DNA of 46,700 bases from CACORA01 sp044234625 (GTDB lineage: Bacteria; Planctomycetota; Planctomycetia; Pirellulales; UBA1268): contig JBIIIP010000007.1 of NCBI GenBank assembly GCA_044234625.1, forward strand, positions 1 through 46,700. The letters run 5' to 3'. The notes beneath the pieces were generated by a model. That model worked only from the letters and a program-made list of their open reading frames with translations. It was not told the DNA's origin and did not search any database. The position numbers and the translations under genes are program-made. Positions 16,328 through 25,660 of the stretch are shown piece by piece; the stretch's first letter is position 1, and each line of letters begins with the position of its first letter.

Positions 16328-16845
16328 GGTTGGAACAGGTGCCGGTAGCTGGCGTGGTTGGGCAGGAGCAGTTCCGGACATGGGCCGTGCCATGCCCATT
16401 GGCCATTGTGCGGATGCGCCACGTCCGTGCACGCGCGGGAGGGATCGAGGTCCGACGTGAGCCTCGTCGCATAGAGTAGCGAGATGAAGTGCCCGCGCAC
16501 GTCCCGCTGGCAGTTCTGCTTCTCGTGCACCTCGCAGGGGGTAGGATCGGCATCCACCGAGGCGCCGAGTTCCGACAGGCCCACCGCCTTGATCCGCTCC
16601 GCCGCCGTCTCCTTGAACCGGATGATGCCGCCGGGGAAGTGCCAGCCCTTGTAGAACTGATCCTCGCGCCAGGTGAGCAGGATCTCGCGGCGGTCGTTGC
16701 GAATGAGCAGGTCCACATTCACGAGCGGCGTGAGTCGGCTCACGAAATAGAAGAGTTCGAGCGGGAGGCCCTGCCGCGAGTCGGGAAAGAGGCCGTCGAG
16801 TTCGGCCACCAGGTCGCGGATCCTGTCTGGCTTGTCCACCGTCAC
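16324..16845 (-). CDS. Nudix hydrolase, GDP-mannose mannosyl hydrolase-like
   Basis: About 173 residues. The sequence ELFYFVSRLTPLVNVDLLIRN leads into WHFPGGIIRFKETAAERIKA and VGLSELGA, a Nudix box in which the usual REUxEExGU part is altered (AVGLSELGA). GDP-mannose mannosyl hydrolases have a comparably divergent box (RLTMAELGL in the E. coli enzyme), and the length matches. They hydrolyse GDP-mannose or GDP-glucose by attack at the sugar carbon and are found in colanic acid and O-antigen clusters. Here the Arg of the box is also lost, so activity is less sure. The start is a GTG (16843-16845) whose bases overlap the upstream TGA (GTGA), consistent with coupling; longer frames upstream lack similarity. 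Confidence 0.72.
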   Translation of the reverse strand: MTVDKPDRIRDLVAELDGLFPDSRQGLPLELFYFVSRLTPLVNVDLLIRNDRREILLTWREDQFYKGWHFPGGIIRFKETAAERIKAVGLSELGASVDADPTPCEVHEKQNCQRDVRGHFISLLYATRLTSDLDPSRACTDVAHPHNGQWAWHGPCPELLLPNHASYRHLFQP

Positions 16846-17597
16846 TCCTCCGCGGGCTTTCTGGCGACGACGACGAATCCGGGAAGCTGCGGATCGTAAT
16901 CGGTGTCGGCGAAGCCGCCGCGGAGCCGGATGTCTACGAATCCGGCAGCCGCGAGTTTCGCCGACACGGCATCCGGGGAGTCGAACCGGAGCACAAACTC
17001 GGCTGATTCCGCGTGCACGAACGACCCCTCGTATTCCATGCGGTATTCGAACTTGATGCATCGCGAGTCATCGCCGGGCATGGCCGTCGAGGAGGCGAAG
17101 TGCCGGATGACGAGGTTGCCGAATACCCGCTTGTGCACCTCGTCCCAGGGCTGGTCCGACCGCAGCGGCGTGTCCTGCAAGCAATTCATGACGAGCGAAC
17201 CTCCCGGCCGCAGGCCGCGCAGCGTTCGGGTGAGGAGCGACTCGCGGGCCGCCGGGCCGAGGTGCGACCAGTGGTTCGAGGCTACCACCGCGTCGGCGCG
17301 GGGGTCGAGCGGATAGTCGTCGAACCGGATGGGGAAGAACGCGGCGAGGTGGCGGATGTCGGCCGCTTGCGAAAACCGATCGAAGAGCACGGCATACATC
17401 TCGCGACAGGGCTCGAATCCCAGGATCGTGTGACCCTCGCGGGCGAGCCGGAAGGCGACGTCACCCACGCCCGCCGCCGTATCGACGATCCTCCCCGGCC
17501 CGTCCTCGAGGATGGCTCCCACGAAGGCCGCCTTGCGCTGGGCGTCGCCGGCTCCCGCGTAGAGGGCTCCGAAGAAGTGTGCCGAGCCGCTGTCCAT
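16842..17597 (-). CDS. Class I SAM-dependent methyltransferase
   Basis: About 251 residues. Rossmann methyltransferase features: RIVDTAAGVGDVAFRLAREG (motif I, with TAAGVGD replacing the usual GxGxG), ILGFEPCREMYAVL (acidic end of strand 2), AVVASNHWSHLGP (motif IV region) and LRGLRPGGSLVMNCLQD (post-motif). A beta-rich C-terminal part ends in FVVVARK. Methyl acceptor not predictable; the operon suggests a sugar or surface-glycan component. ATG start at 17597, 15 bases after the upstream stop; its own stop overlaps the Nudix GTG start. Confidence is high for the fold and low for the substrate. Confidence 0.75.
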   Translation of the reverse strand: MDSGSAHFFGALYAGAGDAQRKAAFVGAILEDGPGRIVDTAAGVGDVAFRLAREGHTILGFEPCREMYAVLFDRFSQAADIRHLAAFFPIRFDDYPLDPRADAVVASNHWSHLGPAARESLLTRTLRGLRPGGSLVMNCLQDTPLRSDQPWDEVHKRVFGNLVIRHFASSTAMPGDDSRCIKFEYRMEYEGSFVHAESAEFVLRFDSPDAVSAKLAAAGFVDIRLRGGFADTDYDPQLPGFVVVARKPAEE

Positions 17598-17612
17598 GCG
17601 TGCGACGCGGCA

Positions 17613-18437
17613 TCAGCCGCAGACCGTGAGCCCGCCGGAGAAGTATTCGGATGCAGCCCCCACCATCGACCGCTGGTTGTAGGTGAGATTCCAGCCGTAG
17701 GCCTCGAAGAAGTGGAAAAAACGCGGGTCGTGAGGCTGAACCGCTGAAAGGGCGAGGAGGTTCGGATAGTTGTCGAGCCGCATGAGGATGTCGGGCGTGC
17801 CGATGAAGGCCATGGCAGCCTCGAGTGGGCCCGAGAGCGAAACGGCTTCGGGAAGCCGGGCGATCACCCGCCGCTGCTCGGGGATGGCATAGCCCGCCAG
17901 CGCCCCGGGAAAGTACCAGCCGACCACCACTTCCGCCGCGTGCCGAGCCACGACCCGCTCGTAGCCGACCCCGGGCACGACCGGGGCCGCCTTCGTGAGT
18001 TGCCCATGAAGATAATTTTTAAACTCGAAGCCCGGCATTTTTTCGACGTAGGCCTTGCCGACGGCCGGGAGTAGAACGGCGTCGAGTTCCTCGCCGAGGT
18101 CCGAACGTGACGTGCCAGGAAGCAGGACGAACGGGATGTGGACGCCCCGGAACAGGCCGGCCAGGTTCGGATCGTCGAGGATCGCCTGCCGGGACGCCTC
18201 GCAACGGCGTTCGAATTCCGACACCGCGATGAGTCGTTCGATGTCTGGAATGCCCAAGTGCTTGGCCACGGCCGCCAGCACGCCGGGCAGCGTGAACGCC
18301 GGCTGAGCCAGGCTGAAATACCGCCGATCCACCCGACTGTAGACCAGTTCGCCATCGGCGGGCACCAGCCGCCCGTGGGCATCGAAGAGCCCGCCCGTGG
18401 CCGTCGGTCGGCCGGAGAGCGTCGTGCTGCTGGACAT
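17613..18437 (-). CDS. Protein of unknown function in polysaccharide operon
   Basis: About 274 residues; I do not recognise the family. It begins MSSSTTLSGRPTATGGLF. There is no signal peptide, no clear membrane segment and no nucleotide-binding loop. Notable stretches are RRYFSLAQPAFTLPGVL (about 38-54), IPFVLLPGTSRSDLGEELDA (about 106-125), VVVGWYFPGALAGYAIPEQRR (about 177-197) and a C-terminal FFHFFEAYGWNLTYNQRS. The PGTSRSDLGEELD region looks like a loop-helix that could bind an anion. Codon bias matches its neighbours, the frame is uninterrupted and it sits between a radical SAM gene (42 bases upstream) and a methyltransferase (15 bases downstream), so it is a real operon member and may be the substrate or partner of one of them. 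Confidence 0.6.
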   Translation of the reverse strand: MSSSTTLSGRPTATGGLFDAHGRLVPADGELVYSRVDRRYFSLAQPAFTLPGVLAAVAKHLGIPDIERLIAVSEFERRCEASRQAILDDPNLAGLFRGVHIPFVLLPGTSRSDLGEELDAVLLPAVGKAYVEKMPGFEFKNYLHGQLTKAAPVVPGVGYERVVARHAAEVVVGWYFPGALAGYAIPEQRRVIARLPEAVSLSGPLEAAMAFIGTPDILMRLDNYPNLLALSAVQPHDPRFFHFFEAYGWNLTYNQRSMVGAASEYFSGGLTVCG

Positions 18438-18479
18438 GGACGATGATCCTGGGTGGCGTCGGACTGGCCGCGGCCATGG

Positions 18480-19652
18480 TCAGCCGACGGATGCTCCGGT
18501 GAGTTTGTCCACCGAGATCATCGGCAAGAGATCCGCGTCGGAGAAGCCCTCGCCGTAGGGCACGGGCAGGAGCACCCTGTCTCCGACCGTGTCGTTGTGG
18601 AACTTGATGAACTCCCGATCCTCCCCGATGAGGCAGTCGGGGCGGTGCGGCCCGAGCCACTTGTTCCGCATGCCCCGCTCGAGGATCACCTTCAACGGCT
18701 CCTTGAGGTAGTTGCCGATCGACATGTCCATGTAGGGGCAGGGCACGATCTCGCCGGTGGAGGTGACGGTGATGATCCCCTTCACGGTGATGCAGCCCTG
18801 GAACATGCCGTAGGAGGGCGTCATGTGGGTGAAGACCGGGTAGTCCTTTTCGAGTTCCCGCAGATAGTCGGCGTCGTCCTTCGTGATCAGCCATTCGAGA
18901 TGGTCTTTGCAAGAACCGACCGGCTTTGCGTAGGTGACGTAGAGCCCGATGCCTCGCTGCTTGGAAAACTCGCAAAGGTTCTTGAATTCCTCGCTCCGCA
19001 CCCGGGTGTGCACGAGGCACGTGGAGAGGATGAGGTTCAGGCCCGCATCGAGCGAGGCGTCGATCGCCTTCATGACCCGCTTGTAGGAGCCGGGCTTGTT
19101 GCGGAAATCGTCGTGCTCGGCCTCGATGTAGCTGTCGAGGCTCAGTTGCACCTTCTCGACGCCGATCGACTTGAGGTGCGTTGCCTTTTCGTGGTCGAGG
19201 AACCAGCCGTTGGTATCGGTGATCACATAGTGCTTGTCGGGATCGACGGCGGCCACGACCTCCTCGAAACTCGGATCCCGCATCACCAGCGGCTCGCCGC
19301 CGGTCATCACGAACCGCGCGAGACCATATTCGTCGGCCTGCCGGGAGAGTTCGCGAATGTCGTTGAGGTCGAGCTGGTGCCGCTGCTCAGGCTTGCTCGT
19401 GAGCTTGACGAGATGCCGATCCATGTAGTGCTCGGCGCAGCAGTGATCGCACTGGAAGTTGCAGAGCATGTTCGCCGCGAGGCGGATGACCGGCGTGGGA
19501 AAACCGTTGTCCTGCCGCTCCTTGTTCGCGGCAAGTTTGGCGGCGATGTAGGGCTTGCGGCGGGCCAGATCTCCCCGCTTCTTCTTTTCAAGATCACTGA
19601 GCTGGTCGGCGAGATCACCGTTGAGTGCGGCGGCCTCCAGTGAGAGAGACAT
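18480..19652 (-). CDS. Radical SAM enzyme with C-terminal auxiliary-cluster region
   Basis: About 390 residues. The SAM cluster motif is C64-x3-C68-x2-C71 in ANMLCNFQCDHCC, followed by FVMTGGEPLVM (the GGEP motif that contacts SAM) and QLSLDS. The C-terminal part has GCITVKG and EIVPCPYMDMSIGN and a later DCLIGED, cysteines typical of SPASM/twitch auxiliary clusters. It differs from the two Rossmann-fused radical SAM proteins at 10-14 kb. The start is the ATG at SLSLEAAALNG: the open frame also has a TTG four codons earlier, but GGAGGG sits 4 bases before this ATG and would be inside the longer version. A sigma70-like promoter lies about 60 bases upstream. Substrate unknown; it may modify a sugar or the adjacent unknown protein. 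Confidence 0.82.
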   Translation of the reverse strand: MSLSLEAAALNGDLADQLSDLEKKKRGDLARRKPYIAAKLAANKERQDNGFPTPVIRLAANMLCNFQCDHCCAEHYMDRHLVKLTSKPEQRHQLDLNDIRELSRQADEYGLARFVMTGGEPLVMRDPSFEEVVAAVDPDKHYVITDTNGWFLDHEKATHLKSIGVEKVQLSLDSYIEAEHDDFRNKPGSYKRVMKAIDASLDAGLNLILSTCLVHTRVRSEEFKNLCEFSKQRGIGLYVTYAKPVGSCKDHLEWLITKDDADYLRELEKDYPVFTHMTPSYGMFQGCITVKGIITVTSTGEIVPCPYMDMSIGNYLKEPLKVILERGMRNKWLGPHRPDCLIGEDREFIKFHNDTVGDRVLLPVPYGEGFSDADLLPMISVDKLTGASVG

Positions 19653-19713
19653 CTTGCCCTCCAAATCGTTGCACGAGGTTTTCGCCCCGAAGCAGCACTT
19701 CTCCCGTCAGTTA

Positions 19714-19742
19714 AGAATAGGAGGCGCTGGAGGGGTCGTCAA
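19714..19742 (-). promoter_or_regulatory. Sigma70-type promoter for the radical SAM operon
   Basis: Read on the minus strand: TTGACG, a 17-base spacer, then TATTCT. That is five of six and four of six consensus matches with ideal spacing, placed about 60 bases before the ATG at 19652 in the 232-base gap after rfbH. It implies that the 19652-to-9100 run can be transcribed independently of rfbFGH. Confidence 0.6.
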
Positions 19743-19884
19743 ACGTTCAGAAACCGTGTGGGCCCCCGCGAACCCCGTGGTTGAACCGGCTTGTGAGAGC
19801 TGCTGCTCGAGGGCTGCAGGCGTCGCCAGCGATGATCGGGCAGGCGGAGTTCGGAAGACGGCATGACGACCGGCTGAGCGCATC

Positions 19885-21218
<1,334 letters not shown>

Positions 21219-21222
<4 letters not shown>

Positions 21223-22325
21223 GCGACCGATGCTCCCGATGCTCGGGAGGCATGTTCGAACGTCACGATCTCAGCCTCGCACAGCGCGCGGGCCTGGTCG
21301 GGGGCCGCGGTGAAGGCCTTGAACCACGCGGCGGTGCGGTGGATCGCCTCACGGGCCGTGAGCCGGGGCTGCCAGGGCAGTTCGGCGAGCGCCTTGTCGA
21401 TCGCGAGCCGCAGGATGTGGGTCTCGATCGGGGCCCGTGGGTCGTGGACGTCGTCCCAGGAACCGGCGCCCCAAGCCTCGATGAAGATCTCGGCCAGTTC
21501 CCCGACGGTGACGTCATCGCCTGCGGCCGGCCCGAAGTTCCAGCCGGTGCACCACTGCGGGCCGGGCTCGGCGAGCATCGCGGCGGCGAGCGCGAGGTAG
21601 CCCGAGAGCGGCTCGAGCACGTGCTGCCAGGGGCGGACCGCCTGGGGATTACGCACCGGCACGGGCTGTCCCGCGACGAGATGACGCACGATGTCGGTCA
21701 CGATCCGTTCCTCGGCCCAGTCTCCGCCGCCGATCACGTTGCCGGCCCGCACCGTCGCCAGTTGCACGCCGTGCTCGGCGAGCCGCGCGGGCGGAAAGTA
21801 GCTGTGGCGGTAGGACGCGGCCACGAGTTCCGCGGCTCCCTTGCTGGCGCTGTACGGATCGCGGCCGCCCATCGGGTCGGATTCGTCGTGGGGATGGCCG
21901 TCGTCGTGCGGCTCGTAGCACTTGTCACTCGTGACCGTGATCACGGCGCAGGGCCGGCCGACGTTGCGGACGGCGTCGAGCACGGACGCCGTGCCGACGA
22001 CGTTCGTCGAAAACGTTTCCAGCGGGTCGCGATGCGAGAGCCGCACGAGGGGCTGCGCGGCGAGGTGCATGACCACGTCGGGCTTCGCGGCAGCCACGGC
22101 TGCCGCGAGCCGGCCCGAGTCGCGGATGTCGGCCTCGCGGTGCTCGGCCACGAGTTCACGGATGCGGGCGGCCTCGAAAAGCGAGGGATTCGTGGGCGGA
22201 GCCAGCGAGTAGCCCGTTACGTGGGCCCCCCACCGGTGCAACAGCATCACCAGCCACGAGCCCTTGAAGCCGGTATGGCCCGTGACGAACACCCGCTTTC
22301 CGCGGAGCGTCTCCCTGTCGCCCAT
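21219..22325 (-). CDS. rfbG: CDP-glucose 4,6-dehydratase
   Basis: About 368 residues. NAD-dependent extended SDR converting CDP-glucose to CDP-4-keto-6-deoxyglucose. Motifs: VFVTGHTGFKGSWLVMLL (Rossmann, characteristic of RfbG), VMHLAAQPLVRLSHRDP, VITVTSDKCYEP, and the catalytic YSASKGAAE in RDPYSASKGAAELVA. VRAGNVIGGGDWAEERIVTD and RPWQHVLEPLSGYL are also RfbG-specific. The start is the ATG at GDRETLRGKRVF, one base overlapping the upstream stop; the frame is open further but has no similarity there. Middle gene of rfbF-rfbG-rfbH, with overlaps on both sides showing tight translational coupling. Confidence 0.95.
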
Positions 22326-23101
22326 CACCACACCTTCCAGGGTGCGTCGCCCTCTTTCCAGAGATCGTTGACGTACAAATAGTCGCGGTAGGTGTCGACG
22401 GGGAAAAAGAACCCTTCGTGCTTGTAGGCCATGAGTTGGCCTTCCGCGGCGAGTCGTTCGAGCGGTTCGTTCTCGAGAATCTGGGGGTCGCCGCCGCCGA
22501 GGTAGTCGAAGATCCTGCGGTCGAAAACGAAGAATCCCGCACTCACCCATCCGTCGACCTTCGGCTTCTCCGAAAAGCTCGTCACCCGCGACTGTCCGTC
22601 GATCATCGTGATCCCGAACCGTGACACGGGCTGCACGGTCGTGACCGTGGCGAGTTTGCCGTGCGATCGATGGAAGGCGAGGAGTTTTTTGATATCGACG
22701 TCGGAGAGACCGTCGCCGTAGGTGACGATGAACGTGTCGCCCTTGACGTGCTGCTCCACCCGCTTTACGCGGCCCCCGGTGTTCACGTCCACACCCGTGT
22801 CGGCGAGTGTCACCTCGAAGTCGAAGGGCTCGCTGTTGCCGTGATACCACACCTGCCGCCGGCCGCCGACGGCGACAGTGCAGTCCTGCGTCATGGCCTC
22901 GTAGTTAAGAAAATAGTCCTTGATCATGCTCCCCTTGTAGCCGAGGCAGAGCACGAAGCGGTTGAGGCCGTGGTGGCCGAAGAGCCGCATGATGTGCCAG
23001 AGGAGCGGCCGCCCCCCCACCTCCACCATGGGCTTGGGACGGTATTCCGTCTCCTCGCGCATCCGCGCGCCCTGCCCGCCGCAGAGAATGACGACGTCCA
23101 T
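22325..23101 (-). CDS. rfbF: Glucose-1-phosphate cytidylyltransferase
   Basis: About 258 residues, the family's usual size. It makes CDP-glucose from CTP and glucose 1-phosphate, the entry step to CDP-dideoxysugars. N-terminal nucleotidyltransferase signature VVILCGGQGARMREETEYRP with the metal and phosphate contacts, then KPMVEVGGRPLLWHIM, FVLCLGYKGSMIKDYF, TYGDGLSDVDI and GFFVFDRRIFDYL. Ends one base into the rfbG start. First gene of its operon; 118 bases separate it from the next - strand gene upstream, and a GC-rich hairpin in that gap may end the upstream transcript. Confidence 0.95.
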   Translation of the reverse strand: MDVVILCGGQGARMREETEYRPKPMVEVGGRPLLWHIMRLFGHHGLNRFVLCLGYKGSMIKDYFLNYEAMTQDCTVAVGGRRQVWYHGNSEPFDFEVTLADTGVDVNTGGRVKRVEQHVKGDTFIVTYGDGLSDVDIKKLLAFHRSHGKLATVTTVQPVSRFGITMIDGQSRVTSFSEKPKVDGWVSAGFFVFDRRIFDYLGGGDPQILENEPLERLAAEGQLMAYKHEGFFFPVDTYRDYLYVNDLWKEGDAPWKVW

Positions 23102-23197
23102 GTGAGTGGAGGTTCCGAAGCCGAATTGCCGTGATAGGGCGGATGGGTTCCCGACTCCTCAATCCTACCACGGGAAGATTGCCGGGCATCGACCGCT

Positions 23198-23216
23198 CCC
23201 GGCCTCTTGGGCCGGG
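23198..23216 (-). terminator. GC-rich hairpin after the outer-membrane-like gene
   Basis: Perfect 7-bp stem CCCGGCC/GGCCGGG with a 5-base loop, starting 2 bases after the stop of the gene at 23219. There is no U-run after it, so termination is only likely, not certain. Confidence 0.4.
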
Positions 23217-23218
23217 CG

Positions 23219-24247
23219 TCAATACCACACGCCGCCGCGGATGAGGAACGTGTCGCTTGGGCGGTAGTCGGCCGTGTCGGTGATGTAGTACTCCACCAGG
23301 CGGCCCGTCACCCAGCCGGTCTCCACCCGCCAGTTCACGCCCAGATCGGCCGGCCGCCGCTCCCAGCCGAAGAGCAGACGGTAATCGTGGTAGACGACCA
23401 CGTCGTTGGCCCCGCTGTCGCGCCGCACGGCCCACTGGTTGCCGCCGAACTCGCCGGCCAGGTAGAGCCACTGCGAGGCCCTCTCGCTTTCGCCCACCCG
23501 CCAGGCCAGCCGCGGCCGGGGAAAGATGAGCTCGAATCGCTTGTCATCGGCCGGGGTCCAAAGCAGGCCGCCCGCGGGCAGGATGTTGACGTCGTAGCGG
23601 TCGAGGTAGATCACGCCAGCCACGACCCGTAGTTCTCGGCTCGCCTCCCACGCGCCGAAGCCGTGGCCCGTGACGCGGAGCGCCTGGGGCGTGTCGTTGA
23701 CGAAGTCGCTGTACCAGCCCGGCGCCACGGCGACGTCCGCACCGAACCGCTCGCCGATCTTCGAAAGCCACCGCGCCTGAATCCACGATTCGTACAGCTG
23801 CGCCGGCAGTCCCGGATCCATCGGCCCGCTCACCTCGTCGATGAGCGTGGTGCCGAAGCCAGGCGTGATGAGCAGCGGTGAATTCACCGTCGGCGCCGGA
23901 AGGCCGATCGTGAGGCTCGTGTCGAGCGTCGTCAGGCCCAGGCCGTTCGCGCCAAACCGCGGCAGCTCGGTGGCCGTGAAGATCACCTGCTGGAGGGCGC
24001 CCGGCTTGGCCCCCGGAGGCAACTTGCGGCCCGCCGGCGGCTCGAATTCCTGCCGCGGCTGGCCCGGTGGAGCGACGTCGTCGGGGAGGAGCGGTTCGGT
24101 GAGGTCCTGCGGGTCGCCCAGGGCTGCCAGGCGGATCCGGCTCCACAGACCTTCCTCCACGGGGGGCAGGGGGACGGGTGAGTCGCCCTCGGCCAGGGCC
24201 GGGCTCGCCGCGATCGCGAGACAGAGCAAGAAGGCGACGCGCTGCAT
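23219..24247 (-). CDS. Secreted, probably outer-membrane beta-barrel protein (DUF6268-like), copy 1
   Basis: About 342 residues. A signal peptide MQRVAFLLCLAIAASPALA is followed by a Pro-rich linker. The rest alternates aromatic and polar residues with strands such as LLITPGFGTTLID, VVAGVIYLDRYDVNILPAGG, WLYLAGEFGGNQWAV and VVVYHDYRLLFGWERRP, and ends in an aromatic residue (FLIRGGVWY), as in outer-membrane barrels. It is clearly paralogous to the next gene upstream: both share LLITPGFG, V-IYLDR, a W-P-AD/DAN-R turn, an LAGE-GG strand and a similar end. The start is the Met that begins the signal peptide; Met at 24259 is possible. Function not known; porin-like or surface structural role is a guess. 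Confidence 0.65.
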   Translation of the reverse strand: MQRVAFLLCLAIAASPALAEGDSPVPLPPVEEGLWSRIRLAALGDPQDLTEPLLPDDVAPPGQPRQEFEPPAGRKLPPGAKPGALQQVIFTATELPRFGANGLGLTTLDTSLTIGLPAPTVNSPLLITPGFGTTLIDEVSGPMDPGLPAQLYESWIQARWLSKIGERFGADVAVAPGWYSDFVNDTPQALRVTGHGFGAWEASRELRVVAGVIYLDRYDVNILPAGGLLWTPADDKRFELIFPRPRLAWRVGESERASQWLYLAGEFGGNQWAVRRDSGANDVVVYHDYRLLFGWERRPADLGVNWRVETGWVTGRLVEYYITDTADYRPSDTFLIRGGVWY

Positions 24248-24284
24248 GATCGACCCCATCCGCACGCAGCCGGCGTGCCCCGCG

Positions 24285-25466
24285 TCAGTAGGCCAGGCCG
24301 AGCCGCAGCATGAGCGTGTCGTTGAGGTTCAGGTTGCGGGCGCCATCGACGTAGTAGAGGTTGCGGGCGAAGACATAGCCCACCTCGAAGCTGCCCGCGA
24401 GGCCCTGGGCGGTCACCGGCACCATCTCCACGCCGCCGGAAATGCGGACGTCGTTGTAGTCGAACTCCGTCACTGCGCCGTTCATGTTGGCCTGCGTGAA
24501 GGTCCACGCGCCGCCGCCGTATTCACCGGCGAGAAAGCCCCAGATCGACTTGTTGCGCCACTGCGTGAACCGCCGGGCCGCCTTCGGGGCGGGGAAGAAG
24601 ATGTCGTACCGCGAATTGGCATCGGGCACCCAGGTCATGCCCACGGCGGGCAGGAGCTTCACTTGGTTGCGGTCGAGGTAGACGATGCCCACCTTGCCCT
24701 GCATCGTGGGCGTGAGGTTGATCGTGCCGATGGCGCGGCCCATCAACCGCCAGCTGTCCCACACGAATGTGTCCCAGGCAGTGAAGATGCCGACGCGAAT
24801 GCCCAGCTCGGCCCCGAAGAGGGGTGTCATCTGCGGGTTCCAGGAGGCGTCGACGAACGCGTCGTAGGTGCTGGGGGGCAGATCGCAGCCCGTGGTGAAC
24901 ATGTTCGGCCCGTCCCAGAGCTGGAGCCCGAAGCCGGGCGTGATCAGCAGGGGCGCGCGGTTGAGGTTGGCCTGCGAGTTGAAGAAAAACGGCACGGCGA
25001 ATGTGGCCGACGTGTCGAGCTCGTTGACGCCGAGATTGGTGCCGGAGTTGTTGCCGAAGAGATAGGCCCAGCTGCCCCGCGCTCCCTGGTAGAGCCGCAT
25101 CGTCTGCTGGAGCGTGGGGTTTTGTGCGAGGGCGTTGCCACTCGTGCCCAGGTCGGGGGTGATCTGCGGCGGCGACGGGCCACCGGCCGTGGGGTAGGTC
25201 GGGTAGCCAGGCTGCCCGCCGATGGCCGACGGCGCCCATGAGGGCGTGGGGTTGGCTGCCGGCGTGGGAAACACCTGCGCGGCCTGCGGCGCGTAGGGAT
25301 CCCACGCCGGGGGCGGCGGTGAAATGGGCGCGCCATACTGCGTGGGGATCACGCGATCGAGCGACGAGGCGGCAGGGGATGGCAGCTGCACTGTCTGCGC
25401 GGCGGCTGGCGCAGCCGCGACGACCGCGGCCACGAGCGCAGCTGACAAAAGGCGAGGGAGCCGCAT
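24285..25466 (-). CDS. Secreted, probably outer-membrane beta-barrel protein (DUF6268-like), copy 2
   Basis: About 393 residues. Signal peptide MRLPRLLSAALVAAVVAAAPAAAQ, then a Pro/Ala-rich low-complexity linker of about 100 residues (SPPPPAWDPYAPQAAQV and similar), then the barrel-like region beginning near TFAVPFFFNSQANLN with LLITPGFGLQLWDGP, MQGKVGIVYLDRNQVKLLP, IWGFLAGEYGGGAWTF, VRISGGVEMVP and FEVGYVFARNLYYVDG, ending LMLRLGLAY with a terminal aromatic. It sits 37 bases upstream of its paralog, so the two are probably co-transcribed and arose by tandem duplication. The start is the Met of the signal peptide; the open frame extends into the spacer toward birA but lacks coding character there. 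Confidence 0.65.
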   Translation of the reverse strand: MRLPRLLSAALVAAVVAAAPAAAQTVQLPSPAASSLDRVIPTQYGAPISPPPPAWDPYAPQAAQVFPTPAANPTPSWAPSAIGGQPGYPTYPTAGGPSPPQITPDLGTSGNALAQNPTLQQTMRLYQGARGSWAYLFGNNSGTNLGVNELDTSATFAVPFFFNSQANLNRAPLLITPGFGLQLWDGPNMFTTGCDLPPSTYDAFVDASWNPQMTPLFGAELGIRVGIFTAWDTFVWDSWRLMGRAIGTINLTPTMQGKVGIVYLDRNQVKLLPAVGMTWVPDANSRYDIFFPAPKAARRFTQWRNKSIWGFLAGEYGGGAWTFTQANMNGAVTEFDYNDVRISGGVEMVPVTAQGLAGSFEVGYVFARNLYYVDGARNLNLNDTLMLRLGLAY

Positions 25467-25660
25467 CGAAATGCCTTGCCGCCAAAGGTTTTGGAGTCGG
25501 GGGGGTACCGCGCCTGAATTAACAGGGTCAAGGCCGTGCCGCAGCCGCCCCCTATGAGGAGTGAAAAAAGGTAAACAGGGAAGGCAACGCGGCGGCCTGC
25601 GCAGGCCATGATTCCGCCGGCGCTCCGGTGGACCGCTTCCCGCTGAGGTGACCGACACGC

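Noticed and set aside
19653..19664. TTG start giving MEGKMSLSL for the radical SAM gene
   Set aside because: The GGAGGG ribosome site would lie inside this extension; the ATG at 19652 is better placed.
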